Part shown: piece by piece, positions 27,225 through 35,507 of the stretch | Layout: each line of letters starts with the position of its first letter | Position numbering within the stretch: position 1 is the first letter of the stretch | DNA from: UPXZ01 sp018055865 | GTDB lineage: Bacteria; Bacteroidota; Bacteroidia; Bacteroidales; Paludibacteraceae | Direction: 5' to 3' | DNA: 64,000 nucleotides | Assembly (NCBI GenBank): GCA_964292695.1 | Contig: CAXYWB010000004.1 | Span: forward strand, 5,280-69,279 | Translations under genes and position numbers: made by a program | The notes under the pieces: generated by a model | The model's input: the letters and a program-made list of their open reading frames with translations, nothing else | The model's database searches: none | Told to the model about the DNA's origin: nothing

Positions 27225-27298
27225 CTCTCCCTCTTGGACTTGAACCAAGGACCCTCTGATTAACAGTCAGATGCTCTAACCGACTGAGCTAAGGAAGA
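27225..27298 (-). tRNA. tRNA-Asn (anticodon GTT)
   Basis: On the minus strand the 74-nt gene has acceptor TCTTCCT paired with AGGGAGA (one T-G wobble), D arm GCTC..GAGC, anticodon loop CTGTTAA in the stem TCTGA/TCAGA, T stem CTTGG/CCAAG with loop TTCAAGT, and discriminator G. The GTT anticodon reads AAC and AAU. The following bases are not CCA, so the end is added after transcription. It is transcribed divergently from the PfkB kinase gene and ends at a shared terminator. Confidence 0.96.
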
Positions 27299-27326
27299 AT
27301 TTACATATTTTTTTCAAATGCGAATG

Positions 27327-27358
27327 CAAAAGTAATTGAATTAATTGAAACTTGCAAT
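27327..27358 (-). promoter_or_regulatory. Promoter of tRNA-Asn
   Basis: On the minus strand, ATTG (27358-27355) and TACTTTTG (27334-27327) are separated by 20 nt, and the tRNA begins 28 nt beyond the -7 box. It overlaps the divergent promoter of the kinase gene almost completely. Confidence 0.65.
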
Positions 27359-27365
27359 ATCTTTG
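27335..27365 (+). promoter_or_regulatory. Promoter of the PfkB kinase gene
   Basis: ATTG at 27335-27338 and TATCTTTG at 27358-27365 are separated by 19 nt. The ATG is 24 nt after the -7 box, so the leader is short. Confidence 0.65.
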
Positions 27366-27389
27366 TAAAAAATTAAGAAAATAAAATAC

Positions 27390-28373
27390 ATGAAAAAAGT
27401 ACTAGGAATGGGTAATGCCCTGACAGACATCTTGTTTCAGATTGAAAATGATGAAATACTGAATCGGTTGAATTTGATAAAAGGTGGGATGCAGTTGATT
27501 GAAAACAAGCAATCCGAACAGATAAAATCTCATTTTACACCTTCGGCGGCTACTATGGCTACCGGTGGTTCGGCTTCCAATACTATCAATGCGGTTTCGA
27601 AACTGGGCGTTGAGAGCGGTTTCATCGGTAAAATCAGCAACGATGAAATTGGCCGGTTTTTCTCCGAAAATAGTCTTGAAAACGGCGTTACGCCTCACAT
27701 GCGGATAAGTCAAACTCCATCAGGGCATTGTACTATTCTTGTTTCGCCCGATAGCGAGCGCACATTATGCACTTTTCTGGGGGCAGCCAGTGAATTAAAT
27801 GCCGGCGATTTACATCCCGATCTTTTCAAAGGATATCATTTTTTTCATATCGAAGGATATCTGGTGCAGGATCACACGCTGATACGAACTGCTCTGAGAA
27901 TGGCCAAAGAAGCCGGACTGACAACCTCTGTGGACCTGGCAAGCTTCAATGTGGTAAACGAAAATCTGGAATTTCTGAATGAAATTATTTCAAATTATGT
28001 GGATATCACATTTGCCAACGAAGAAGAAGCGCTGGCTTTCACGGGGAAAAAACCCGAAGAAGCAGCCGCTGAGATAGCTAAACTTTGCAAAATTGCCGTT
28101 GTTAAAATAGGGAAAGACGGCTCGCTGATACAATCCGGGGCTGAATTTTATAATATTGAACCGCATCTGGTGAAAAGTGTTGATACAACCGGCGCGGGTG
28201 ATTTTTATGCCGCAGGATTTCTGTACGGCCTTGCCAACAATTATACGCTGGATGTTTGCGGTAAAATAGGTTCGCTGATCTCGTCGCGGGTAGTGGAAGT
28301 AATTGGCACCAAAATGTCGGAAAAAACATGGGATGAAATTCATGAAAAAGTAAAATTATTGGCTCTGGCGTAA
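27390..28373 (+). CDS. PfkB family sugar/nucleoside kinase (adenosine kinase-like)
   Basis: The 327-residue protein has the ribokinase fold: the N-terminal GMGNALTDILFQIEND strand, the substrate motif ATGGSASNTINAVSKLG near residue 55, and the C-terminal PfkB signature DTTGAGDFYAAGFLYGL near residue 270, where the aspartate in GAGD is the catalytic base. It phosphorylates a hydroxymethyl group of a sugar or nucleoside with ATP. Its closest resemblance, judged by the N-terminal region, is to adenosine kinases of Bacteroidota, but the substrate is not certain. It stands alone between its own promoter and a convergent hairpin. Confidence 0.88.
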   Translation: MKKVLGMGNALTDILFQIENDEILNRLNLIKGGMQLIENKQSEQIKSHFTPSAATMATGGSASNTINAVSKLGVESGFIGKISNDEIGRFFSENSLENGVTPHMRISQTPSGHCTILVSPDSERTLCTFLGAASELNAGDLHPDLFKGYHFFHIEGYLVQDHTLIRTALRMAKEAGLTTSVDLASFNVVNENLEFLNEIISNYVDITFANEEEALAFTGKKPEEAAAEIAKLCKIAVVKIGKDGSLIQSGAEFYNIEPHLVKSVDTTGAGDFYAAGFLYGLANNYTLDVCGKIGSLISSRVVEVIGTKMSEKTWDEIHEKVKLLALA

Positions 28374-28402
28374 GTATGAACACGGATTATGTAAAAACAC
28401 AT

Positions 28403-28446
28403 ATTGCCACAAATCAATATAATACCAATTTCTGATTTGTGGCAAT
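28403..28446. terminator. Long perfect hairpin between convergent kinase and tryptophanase genes
   Basis: ATTGCCACAAATCA (28403-28416) and TGATTTGTGGCAAT (28433-28446) are perfect 14-nt inverted repeats around a 16-nt loop. There is no strong T run on either side, so it may be a transcript end with 3' processing rather than a classical intrinsic terminator. Confidence 0.55.
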
Positions 28447-28497
28447 TCAATTCATTCACGTTTCGACATACAATTAATTCTTTGAATATAAAAGTAC

Positions 28498-29874
28498 TTA
28501 TCCAGGCTCCAGTTCCACTGTAAAGTGTCGCATAATGGGTTCTTCAAAGGTTATTTTATATCCTTTCGTTACAGACTCTCTTCTGTCGTACACATTTTTC
28601 AGTGCAGCAGCCACCACATCCATGTGGTTATTGGTGTAAGTTCTGCGCGGAATAGCCAGCCGCAGAAATTCCAGTTCAGGATAACGATTTTCGCGTGTCA
28701 GAGGGTCTCTGTCGGCAAGTAGTGCTCCTATTTCCACAGCCCGAATTCCTGCTTCCAGATACAGCTCGATGGCCAGTGTTTGAGCTGTAAATTCTTCCCG
28801 GGGTACGTGAGTGAGTATTTTGTTAGCATCTACAAAAATAGCATGACCTCCTGCAGGCCGCTGATATGGCACTCCGTATTTATCCAGTTTTTTTCCGAGA
28901 TATTCCACCTGTTTTATTCTTGTTTCCAGATAATCAAACTCAGTCCCCTCGTCCAGCCCCTGAGCCAGTGCTTCCATATCTCTGCCAGACATGCCGCCAT
29001 AGGTAACAAATCCTTCGTTGAGAATGCAGTACATTTTGCATTTTTTCCAAATCTCTTCCGATTTCATTGCCAAAAAACCGCCCATATTCACTATCGCATC
29101 TTTCTTCGACGACATGGTCATTATATCGGCATACGAAAATATTTCACCTGCAATTTCTTTTATCGATTTGTTCTCGTATCCTTTTTCACGCTTTTTGATA
29201 AAATAGGCATTTTCGGCAAATCGGGCTGCATCAATTTGCAGTAAAATGGAATATTTTTTACAAATTTCTGAAACTCCTTGTATGTTTTCCATCGAAACCG
29301 GTTGTCCTCCGGCTGTATTATTTGTAATGGTAAGCACCACAACAGGTATTTTCTCCTTCGGAAAATGAGAAAGTGCATTTTCTAATTTAATCAAATCAAC
29401 GTTCCCTTTGAATGGAATTTCCAGTTGCGTGTCACGAGCTTCGTCAATGGTACAATCCAATGCTGTCGCTTTTCTGAATTCGATATGTGCCTTTGTAGTG
29501 TCGAAATGGGAATTGCCGGGAAGAATATCACCTTCGTTTACTAATGCGGAATAGAGCAAATTTTCGGCAGCGCGCCCCTGATGTGTTGGAATAAAATAAT
29601 CAAAACCCAGGAGATTCTTGATTGTTTCTTTCAGTTTGTAATAAGATCGGGCTCCGGCATAACTTTCGTCGCCAAGCATCATGGCCGACCATTGTTTGTC
29701 GCTCATGGCACCGGTCCCGCTGTCGGTGAGCAAATCAATAAACACATAGTCGCTTCTCAACCCGAAAAGATTGTACTTAGCCTCCTTGATCCATTTCTCA
29801 CGTTGATTGCGAGTACTACGACTGATAGCTTCTACTGCTTTTATCTTATAACTTTCGGCAAATGGGAGTTCCAT
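28498..29874 (-). CDS. tnaA: Tryptophanase
   Basis: This 458-residue PLP enzyme splits tryptophan into indole, pyruvate and ammonia. The internal ATG at 29874 gives the expected start (ELPFAESYKIKAVE), and the promoter lies between this codon and the more distal open-frame start. Motifs are IDLLTDSGTGAMSD, PTHQGRAAENLL, TNNTAGGQPVS, and SSKKDAIVNMGGFLA, holding the PLP lysine at residue 257 or 258. Near the C-terminus the sequence is RAVEIGAL, the tryptophanase form; tyrosine phenol-lyases have an extra arginine here (RSMERG). No tnaC-like leader peptide or tryptophan permease is adjacent. Confidence 0.9.
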   Translation of the reverse strand: MELPFAESYKIKAVEAISRSTRNQREKWIKEAKYNLFGLRSDYVFIDLLTDSGTGAMSDKQWSAMMLGDESYAGARSYYKLKETIKNLLGFDYFIPTHQGRAAENLLYSALVNEGDILPGNSHFDTTKAHIEFRKATALDCTIDEARDTQLEIPFKGNVDLIKLENALSHFPKEKIPVVVLTITNNTAGGQPVSMENIQGVSEICKKYSILLQIDAARFAENAYFIKKREKGYENKSIKEIAGEIFSYADIMTMSSKKDAIVNMGGFLAMKSEEIWKKCKMYCILNEGFVTYGGMSGRDMEALAQGLDEGTEFDYLETRIKQVEYLGKKLDKYGVPYQRPAGGHAIFVDANKILTHVPREEFTAQTLAIELYLEAGIRAVEIGALLADRDPLTRENRYPELEFLRLAIPRRTYTNNHMDVVAAALKNVYDRRESVTKGYKITFEEPIMRHFTVELEPG

Positions 29875-29901
29875 ATCTTGTATTTTTTTTATATAATCAT
29901 G

Positions 29902-29934
29902 CAAATTTAGTAATTTGTGGGATAAAAAAACCAA
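29902..29934 (-). promoter_or_regulatory. Promoter of tnaA
   Basis: On the minus strand, TTGG (29934-29931) and TAAATTTG (29909-29902) are separated by 21 nt. The start codon is 28 nt downstream of the -7 box. Confidence 0.55.
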
Positions 29935-29973
29935 TATCCTTGAAAAATCAGTAATTTTGGGAAAAATTATTTT

Positions 29974-30879
29974 ATGAAACAAACGACGGGAAAACTGAAG
30001 ATTTATTTCTATATCGTAATTGCCATGTTATGCTGGTCATTTTCATTTATATGGACCAAAATAGCACTCGAGTCATTTCTGCCGCTCTCACTTATCACTC
30101 TGCGTTTGATTTTAGCTTCCTTGCTGCTTTTTGTATTTCTGAAACTTACCGGAAAATTGCAACGGATTGAGAAAAAAGATCTGAAACTTTTTTTTGCACT
30201 TGCCTTTTTTGAGCCTTTTCTATATTATGTGGGCGAAACCTACGGATTAACGCTGGTTAAGCCCACTCTGGCTTCGGTCATTGTAGCCACAATTCCGGTT
30301 TTTGCACCTATTTTTGCCTTCATTTTCCTGAAAGAAAGGTTTACAACCATGAATATGCTCGGCATAGGAGTCTCCATTTTTGGCGTATATTTAATTGTAA
30401 ATAAAGCGCATGGAAGTGAAGCCACTTCACCTGAGGGAGTGGCGCTGGTATTTCTGGCAGTTCTTTCGGCTATTGTTTACGGTCTGATTCTGAGAAAAAT
30501 TCCACCAACGTACACGGCCACCAACATTGTTTTCTCCCAATCCATGATTGGGTTGATTTACTTTATTCCTACTGCTTTATTTGTGGATTTGAAGAAGTTG
30601 CCCGAAATGACCATTCACCCAAAATCCGTTGAAGCACTTTTGATGCTCACCGTTTTTGCATCGGTTATTGCTTTTGTGCTCTTTGCCGGCGTAGTTCGTA
30701 AAATCGGAATTACCAAATCACAGGTTTTTACCAATTTGATCCCGGTATTCACCGCCCTTTTCTCATGGATTCTGTTCGAAGAAATGATGAATAGGCTTCA
30801 ATGGTTTGGAGTTTTTATAGTTATTCTGGGTGTATTTGTCAGTCAGAGCGGAATAAAATTCAGAAAAAAAGCTACTTAA
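29974..30879 (+). CDS. EamA/DMT family transporter
   Basis: The 301-residue protein has ten predicted membrane helices arranged as two EamA repeats, with the start LKIYFYIVIAMLCWSFSFIW and the motif SVIVATIPVFAPIFAFIFLKER in repeat 1, mirrored by VFTNLIPVFTALFSWILFEE in repeat 2. Such carriers export amino acids, purines or other metabolites across the inner membrane. Transcription is divergent from tnaA (99 nt between start codons). Export of indole or an amino acid linked to tryptophan breakdown is possible but is only a guess from position. A -7-like TAATTTTG lies 14 nt upstream of the start codon. Confidence 0.88.
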   Translation: MKQTTGKLKIYFYIVIAMLCWSFSFIWTKIALESFLPLSLITLRLILASLLLFVFLKLTGKLQRIEKKDLKLFFALAFFEPFLYYVGETYGLTLVKPTLASVIVATIPVFAPIFAFIFLKERFTTMNMLGIGVSIFGVYLIVNKAHGSEATSPEGVALVFLAVLSAIVYGLILRKIPPTYTATNIVFSQSMIGLIYFIPTALFVDLKKLPEMTIHPKSVEALLMLTVFASVIAFVLFAGVVRKIGITKSQVFTNLIPVFTALFSWILFEEMMNRLQWFGVFIVILGVFVSQSGIKFRKKAT

Positions 30880-31247
30880 GGAGATTTCAGCGTAAGACAC
30901 AGCTATAGTTAATAATGAATATCTTATACCTTTTTTTTTAGCTATCAGCAGCTCATTGCCATGTCATTGATGGCAATTTCAACAGTTATCATTTTCGGAC
31001 TGAAATAAGATATTTTCAAAAATATCTCCAACTTTGAAGTTAAATATTGTTAAAAGCAAATCCCAGCCCCTTTATCTAACCGTCTAATTTTCTGTAAGAT
31101 ACAAAATTGCATTACAAAGAAGTAATTATAATTATAGTACTTGGTATTGCATAGTATTATAAAGATATTTATATTTGCAGCGTAAATAATCAGAAAATCA
31201 ACAAGTAAAAAATCAAACAACATTATTAACCTTTAATATTCAAAAAC
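30880..31247. other. 368-nt intergenic region with two hairpins and a promoter
   Basis: No gene is seen. ATTGCCAT (30955-30962) pairs with ATGGCAAT (30970-30977), and AGATATTTT (31008-31016) pairs with AAAATATCT (31019-31027). The first may end the EamA transcript. The right end holds the promoter of the DUF4870 gene. The rest is A/T-rich with no further structure I can support. Confidence 0.5.
31146..31177 (+). promoter_or_regulatory. Promoter of the DUF4870 gene
   Basis: ATTG at 31146-31149 and TATATTTG at 31170-31177 are separated by 20 nt. The leader to the ATG would be about 64 nt. Confidence 0.6.
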
Positions 31248-31850
31248 ATGTCAGGTAAATACGACGATTTAGAGAAATTAAGAGATCTCTACTCCAAAGG
31301 AATTATCAGCGAAGCCGAATTTAATGCTGAAAAGGCTAAAATTCTCAATGACAACCGGGAAGCCGGCTTGAATGCAACTACTGGAACGGCAGACAACAAC
31401 AATGGTTACTGCTCGCTCATGCACTTGTCACAGTTTTCGAACTTCCTCTTTCCGGGATTGGGACTTATCATCCCTATCGTGATGTGGGCAACCCGCAAAG
31501 ACGTAAGCAAAGCTGCGGACGTTAACGGGAAAATCATTTTCAACTGGAAAATCAGTTCAACTATCTACTCTTGCGTTCTGGTATTGTTATTAGTTATTGC
31601 AGCGTTGGTCTTTGGCACACAAATAGCATTTTCAGGAATTGGTAATTATGAAACTTTCGAGGGAATGATGAATGAAAATCCGATGAGAATTTTCAGTTTA
31701 CTTGGAGCATTGGGCATCATCATCATACCTGCCATTGCAATGGCTGTGTTCGATTTCATTTTTACAATCATTGGCGCTATCAAAGCCAACAAAGGTGAAG
31801 TGTGGAACTATCCGCTCAGCATTCGGTTTTTCAGCACTACGCCTAAATAA
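31248..31850 (+). CDS. SHOCT-like plus DUF4870 membrane protein
   Basis: The 200-residue protein starts with a short helical SHOCT-type hairpin (YDDLEKLRDLYSKGIISEAE, then FNAEKAKIL), a linker rich in Asn and Thr, and then a DUF4870-like membrane domain with LSNF-type SQFSNFLFPGLGLIIPIVMW, the conserved stretch ADVNGKIIFNWKISSTIY, and about three to four helices. DUF4870 proteins are small inner-membrane proteins of unknown function. The gene lies 138 nt upstream of the exporter ATPase and on the same strand, so it may share the transcript, but a GC-rich hairpin lies between. Confidence 0.82.
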   Translation: MSGKYDDLEKLRDLYSKGIISEAEFNAEKAKILNDNREAGLNATTGTADNNNGYCSLMHLSQFSNFLFPGLGLIIPIVMWATRKDVSKAADVNGKIIFNWKISSTIYSCVLVLLLVIAALVFGTQIAFSGIGNYETFEGMMNENPMRIFSLLGALGIIIIPAIAMAVFDFIFTIIGAIKANKGEVWNYPLSIRFFSTTPK

Positions 31851-31942
31851 TAAAAATAAAGCGATTCAAACAATCAGTTGCAAAAAAAAGCAACTTTACA
31901 AGCAATCCGGTTTTTATACATATTGCATAACGAAAAAAAAAT

Positions 31943-31973
31943 CTCCCCTGAGGCCGACAGGCATCGTGGGAGT
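31943..31973 (+). repeat. GC-rich imperfect hairpin upstream of the exporter ATPase
   Basis: CTCCC (31943-31947) and GGGAG (31968-31972) close an imperfect stem that also pairs GCC with GGC near the loop, followed by seven A residues. It stands out in the A/T-rich spacer. It could be a terminator or attenuator, or a diverged relative of the GC-rich palindromes found further on; the sequence does not decide. Confidence 0.4.
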
Positions 31974-31988
31974 AAAAAAAGGGCATAC

Positions 31989-32681
31989 ATGATAAAACTT
32001 ACTAACATCAACAAAACTTATTACACAGAAGCCACTTCGCTTCATGTGCTGAAAGGTATTGATTTAACCATCGGAAAAGGCGAATATGTTTCGGTGATGG
32101 GAGCATCAGGCTCCGGCAAATCAACACTGCTGAATATTATCGGCATTCTGGACAATTATGATACCGGGACCTATTACCTCAACGATATTCTGATCCGGGA
32201 TTTGTCGGAAAAAAAAGCGGCTTGGTTTCGCAACGAAATGATCGGGTTTGTATTTCAGTCGTTTAATCTGATTAATTTCAAAAACGCGCTGGAGAATGTA
32301 GCCCTTCCGCTTTATTATAAAAATATTGGCCGGAAAAAACGAAATATTATTGCCATGGAATACCTGGACATGATGGGGCTGAAAGACTGGGCTACTCACA
32401 TGCCCTCTGAAATGTCGGGCGGGCAAAAACAGCGTGTAGCCATTGCACGTGCCATTATTTCCAAGCCCAAAGTGATTCTTGCCGACGAACCGACAGGTGC
32501 ACTCGACAGCAAAACCTCTATAGAAGTAATGGGAGTGCTGAAAGAACTGAATAAGACCGGCATAACGACTGTAATAGTAACGCACGAACAATCAGTAGCC
32601 GACACTACCGACCGCATTATTCATATTAAAGACGGCCTTATCGAAAATGAATACTACCCCGTGAAAAATTTAATTCGTTAA
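31989..32681 (+). CDS. ABC transporter ATP-binding protein (MacB/LolD type)
   Basis: This 230-residue ATPase has Walker A GASGSGKST (residues 38-46), Q-loop glutamine 91, signature SGGQ (144-147), Walker B VILADEP (163-169) and the switch histidine in VTHEQ. The NIIGILDNYDTGTYYLN segment is typical of the MacB/LolD/FtsE group that drives mechanotransmission ABC exporters. The ATG at 31989 matches the family start; an open upstream extension would read through a hairpin. It is the first of a row of eight same-strand genes: ATPase, two FtsX-type permeases, adaptor, TolC-like channel, PadR, PspC/GIN, GIN. Confidence 0.93.
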   Translation: MIKLTNINKTYYTEATSLHVLKGIDLTIGKGEYVSVMGASGSGKSTLLNIIGILDNYDTGTYYLNDILIRDLSEKKAAWFRNEMIGFVFQSFNLINFKNALENVALPLYYKNIGRKKRNIIAMEYLDMMGLKDWATHMPSEMSGGQKQRVAIARAIISKPKVILADEPTGALDSKTSIEVMGVLKELNKTGITTVIVTHEQSVADTTDRIIHIKDGLIENEYYPVKNLIR

Positions 32682-32698
32682 ATATCAAAAAGTTTGGC

Positions 32699-33958
32699 AT
32701 GAATACACTGGAAGAAATACTAGCTGCGCTGAAACACAACAAACTCCGCACTACCATGACCGGCTTATCGGTGTCGTGGGGAATTTTCATTCTTATTGTG
32801 CTGCTCGGAGCCGGCAACGGACTGCAAAACGGAGTGACGAGCAACTTTGGAAACAGAGCAACCAATACAGTTCAAATGTGGCCGGGACAAACTTCACTGC
32901 CGTACAAAGGACTGAAATCGAGCCGCGACCTTGATTTTACAGAAAAAGAACTAAATACGGTAAATGACAACGTACCCGAAAGCGACGAAGAGACAGGAAT
33001 CATCGACAAAAATTCCACCATTACGGTAGGTTCGGAATATGGATCGTATCGCATAAAAGGGGTACATCCAAGCTATCAGAAAATCTACAACCTGGAGTTT
33101 GAACCCGGGAAAGGCCGTTTTATCAACAACCTTGACATTGAAAAAAGCAACAAAATAATCGTTCTCGACAAAAAAATAGAAGAAACACTATTCAAAGGCA
33201 AATCAGCCCTGGGACAATACGTTCAGTTAGGACCCATTATGTTCAAAGTGGTGGGAATTAATTCCAAAAAAGAGAGTTGGGATGGCACACAGGCATACAT
33301 TCCGTTCTCAACAGCCCAATCCATCTACAATCCGGATAAGAAATTTAATTCCATCGCCTTTACCACTCAGGGCCTTGAGAGCAAAGAAACAAATGAACGC
33401 TTCAATAAGCAACTGAAAACCAAGATGTCGCAAACCATGATGTTTGATCCTGAAGATGAAAAAGCACTTTGGATAAATAATTCGCAGGAAAACTACCTGC
33501 AAACCATGCGGATATTCAACGGGATTAATCTATTTGTCACCATAGTTGGCATCTTCACGCTGATAGCCGGAATTGTAGGTGTGAGCAACATCATGCTCGT
33601 TTCAGTAAAAGAACGTACACGCGAAATAGGCATCCGCAAAGCCATAGGAGCTCCTCCATCGTCCATTCTGATTTCCATTGTGATTGAAGCCATTCTTATT
33701 ACCGCAGTATTTGGTTATATAGGTATGATGATGGGAATCGGCCTAACCGAACTGATAAACTATACAATGGAACAAAGCGCTGCCGGTCAAACCACAGCCG
33801 GCGGACAGGAAATGTCTGTTTTCAAAAATCCGACTGTTCAGTTGGGTTATGTAATATTTTCTACAATCGTACTTATTTTGGCCGGTGTTATAGCCGGATA
33901 TATGCCTGCACGCCGGGCCACCAGGATAAAACCAATAGAAGCCATGAGAGAAGAATAG
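32699..33958 (+). CDS. MacB-like ABC transporter permease
   Basis: The 419-residue protein has the MacB/FtsX layout: one N-terminal helix (LSVSWGIFILIVLLGAGNGL), a large MacB-type periplasmic domain (about residues 45-270), then three C-terminal helices. The FtsX segment IAGIVGVSNIMLVSVKERTREIGIRKAIGA and the coupling and C-terminal motif PARRATRIKPIEAMREE are intact; they are named here in pieces of at most twenty residues as GVSNIMLVSVKERTREIG and PARRATRIKPIEAMRE. It lacks its own ATPase domain and should pair with the upstream ATPase. The gap to that gene is 17 nt. Confidence 0.92.
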   Translation: MNTLEEILAALKHNKLRTTMTGLSVSWGIFILIVLLGAGNGLQNGVTSNFGNRATNTVQMWPGQTSLPYKGLKSSRDLDFTEKELNTVNDNVPESDEETGIIDKNSTITVGSEYGSYRIKGVHPSYQKIYNLEFEPGKGRFINNLDIEKSNKIIVLDKKIEETLFKGKSALGQYVQLGPIMFKVVGINSKKESWDGTQAYIPFSTAQSIYNPDKKFNSIAFTTQGLESKETNERFNKQLKTKMSQTMMFDPEDEKALWINNSQENYLQTMRIFNGINLFVTIVGIFTLIAGIVGVSNIMLVSVKERTREIGIRKAIGAPPSSILISIVIEAILITAVFGYIGMMMGIGLTELINYTMEQSAAGQTTAGGQEMSVFKNPTVQLGYVIFSTIVLILAGVIAGYMPARRATRIKPIEAMREE

Positions 33959-33960
33959 CT

Positions 33961-33984
33961 GCCCTAAGACCTTTATAGGGTAAC
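33961..33984 (+). repeat. Degenerate copy of the GC-rich palindrome, forward orientation
   Basis: GCCCTAAGACCTTTATAGGG, directly after the stop of the first permease, aligns with the forward form of the hut-region repeat (GCCCCCTAACCCCCTAAAGG) with several changes. Confidence 0.5.
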
Positions 33985-34043
33985 AAATGACCATTAAACT
34001 TACTATTACAAATAAAGAAATTACGATTAGAGAAATTCAAAAC

Positions 34044-35366
34044 ATGAATACAATAAATAATAAAGACCAACTATCAGAAACTCCCCCTTCAAGGGGCTGG
34101 GTGGCACGTATTGTCGATCTGGACCGCTGGTACGAAATATGGCAAGCCATTACACACAATAAATCAAGAAGTGTTCTTACAGCTTTTGGTATTTTTTGGG
34201 GAATGTTTATGCTTGTAGTCATGGTAGGGGCAGCTAATGCGTTGAAAAAGAATATGATGAAGGAAATTGAAGGCTTTGCTACCAATTCCTGTTTCGTAAG
34301 CAACGGGGTTACCTCAGAACCATATAAGGGTTTCAAAAAAGGACGTAACTGGAATATCGTCAATGCCGATCTTCCGGTTCTTGTCAATAAAATTCCGGAT
34401 ATGCAGTTTCTTTCGCCGGTGCTTTTCGGCGGCCGCTCTACCGACAAGAATGTAGTACGCGGCGAAAAATCAGGTTCGTTCAATTCAAAAGGAGTGTATG
34501 CCAACTACAACGAAATAGACCGGAGTAAAATGACGTATGGAAGATTTATCAACGAAATAGACGTGGCAGAACAGCGCAAAGTATGTGTAATAGGCAAAAG
34601 AGTGTATGAAGTCCTGTTCAACAATGGTGAAAATCCGATTGGTAAAAACATTCAGCTCAACGGAATTTATTTTCAGGTAATCGGAGTATCCGGCAATTCG
34701 TCAGGCATTAACATTGGCGGAAACGCTGAAGAAACAGTCATTCTGCCATTCTCTACCATGCAACAAGCCTTCAACCAGGGAAACATTGTCCATTTTCTGG
34801 CCATCACGGCCGATCCGGGTGTAAAAGTAAGCGTGGTGGAAAATGCGGTAAAAGAGGAACTGAAACGAATTCACAACATTGCGCCAACGGATAAAACTGC
34901 TGTTTGGTCCATGAATCTGGAAGATATGTTTACCATGTTTTTCTATCTTCAAATAGGGATTGGAATCTTGGTTTGGATAGTGGGACTCGGAACGCTGGCA
35001 GCCGGAGGAATCGGTGTGAGTAACATCATGCTGGTTACCGTGCGCGAGCGAACGAAAGAAATCGGGATAAAAAGGGCGTTGGGAGCTACTCCGGCCAACA
35101 TTATCTCGCAAATTATCATTGAAAGCATTATCCTTACACTCATAGCCGGAGTGGCCGGAATGATGTTCGGAGTGGGCATTCTGCAGGTAATTACCATTCT
35201 GTTCAGTCAAAGTGCCGAATCGATGCTGAAAGATCCTCAGATAAGTTTCTCTATAGCAATGGGATCGCTGTTTGTAATTCTGGTAATAGGCAGTCTGGCA
35301 GGTCTTATTCCGGCCCGAAGAGCTGTAAGCATCAAAGCCATCGAAGCGATCAGAGACGAAAATTAA
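34044..35366 (+). CDS. Second MacB-like ABC transporter permease, with repeat-derived N-terminus
   Basis: From ATG 34044 the protein has 440 residues and the same MacB/FtsX layout as its neighbour: an N-terminal helix (FGIFWGMFMLVVMVGAANAL), a periplasmic domain, three helices, GVSNIMLVTVRERTKEIG and the C-terminal PARRAVSIKAIEAIRDE. The start is uncertain. Family-like sequence begins at about DLDRWYEIWQAI, and the preceding residues ETPPSRGWVA are translated from a GC-rich palindromic repeat at 34080-34105. A GTG at 34101, inside the repeat, is an alternative start, as is ATG at 33987. It probably forms a heterodimer with the first permease. Confidence 0.9.
   Translation: MNTINNKDQLSETPPSRGWVARIVDLDRWYEIWQAITHNKSRSVLTAFGIFWGMFMLVVMVGAANALKKNMMKEIEGFATNSCFVSNGVTSEPYKGFKKGRNWNIVNADLPVLVNKIPDMQFLSPVLFGGRSTDKNVVRGEKSGSFNSKGVYANYNEIDRSKMTYGRFINEIDVAEQRKVCVIGKRVYEVLFNNGENPIGKNIQLNGIYFQVIGVSGNSSGINIGGNAEETVILPFSTMQQAFNQGNIVHFLAITADPGVKVSVVENAVKEELKRIHNIAPTDKTAVWSMNLEDMFTMFFYLQIGIGILVWIVGLGTLAAGGIGVSNIMLVTVRERTKEIGIKRALGATPANIISQIIIESIILTLIAGVAGMMFGVGILQVITILFSQSAESMLKDPQISFSIAMGSLFVILVIGSLAGLIPARRAVSIKAIEAIRDEN
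34080..34105 (-). repeat. GC-rich palindrome, reverse orientation, inside the 5' end of a permease gene
   Basis: ACTCCCCCTTCAAGGGGCTG and the following GGTGGC match the reverse form of the hut-region repeat. With the degenerate forward copy at 33961 it brackets the spacer between the two permease genes. Confidence 0.7.
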
Positions 35367-35374
35367 AAAAAAAT

Positions 35375-35396
35375 GCCCCTAAATCCCTCAAAAAGG
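35375..35396 (+). repeat. Degenerate copy of the GC-rich palindrome after the second permease
   Basis: GCCCCTAAATCCCTCAAAAA begins 8 nt after the stop of the second permease and resembles the forward form of the repeat with its right arm eroded. Confidence 0.45.
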
Positions 35397-35507
35397 TACT
35401 ATTAAAACAAAACAGACAAATTTGAACGAAATAAAATATCTAATTATTAATCAATTAAAAAAAGCCTGAAAGACCTACGAATGGAATTTAGCAGGCTCCA
35501 TACATGT

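Noticed and set aside
28498..29874. Tyrosine phenol-lyase instead of tryptophanase
   Set aside because: The two are close homologs, but the C-terminal region reads RAVEIG, the tryptophanase form, and lacks the arginine that tyrosine phenol-lyases use to bind the phenol ring (RSMERG).
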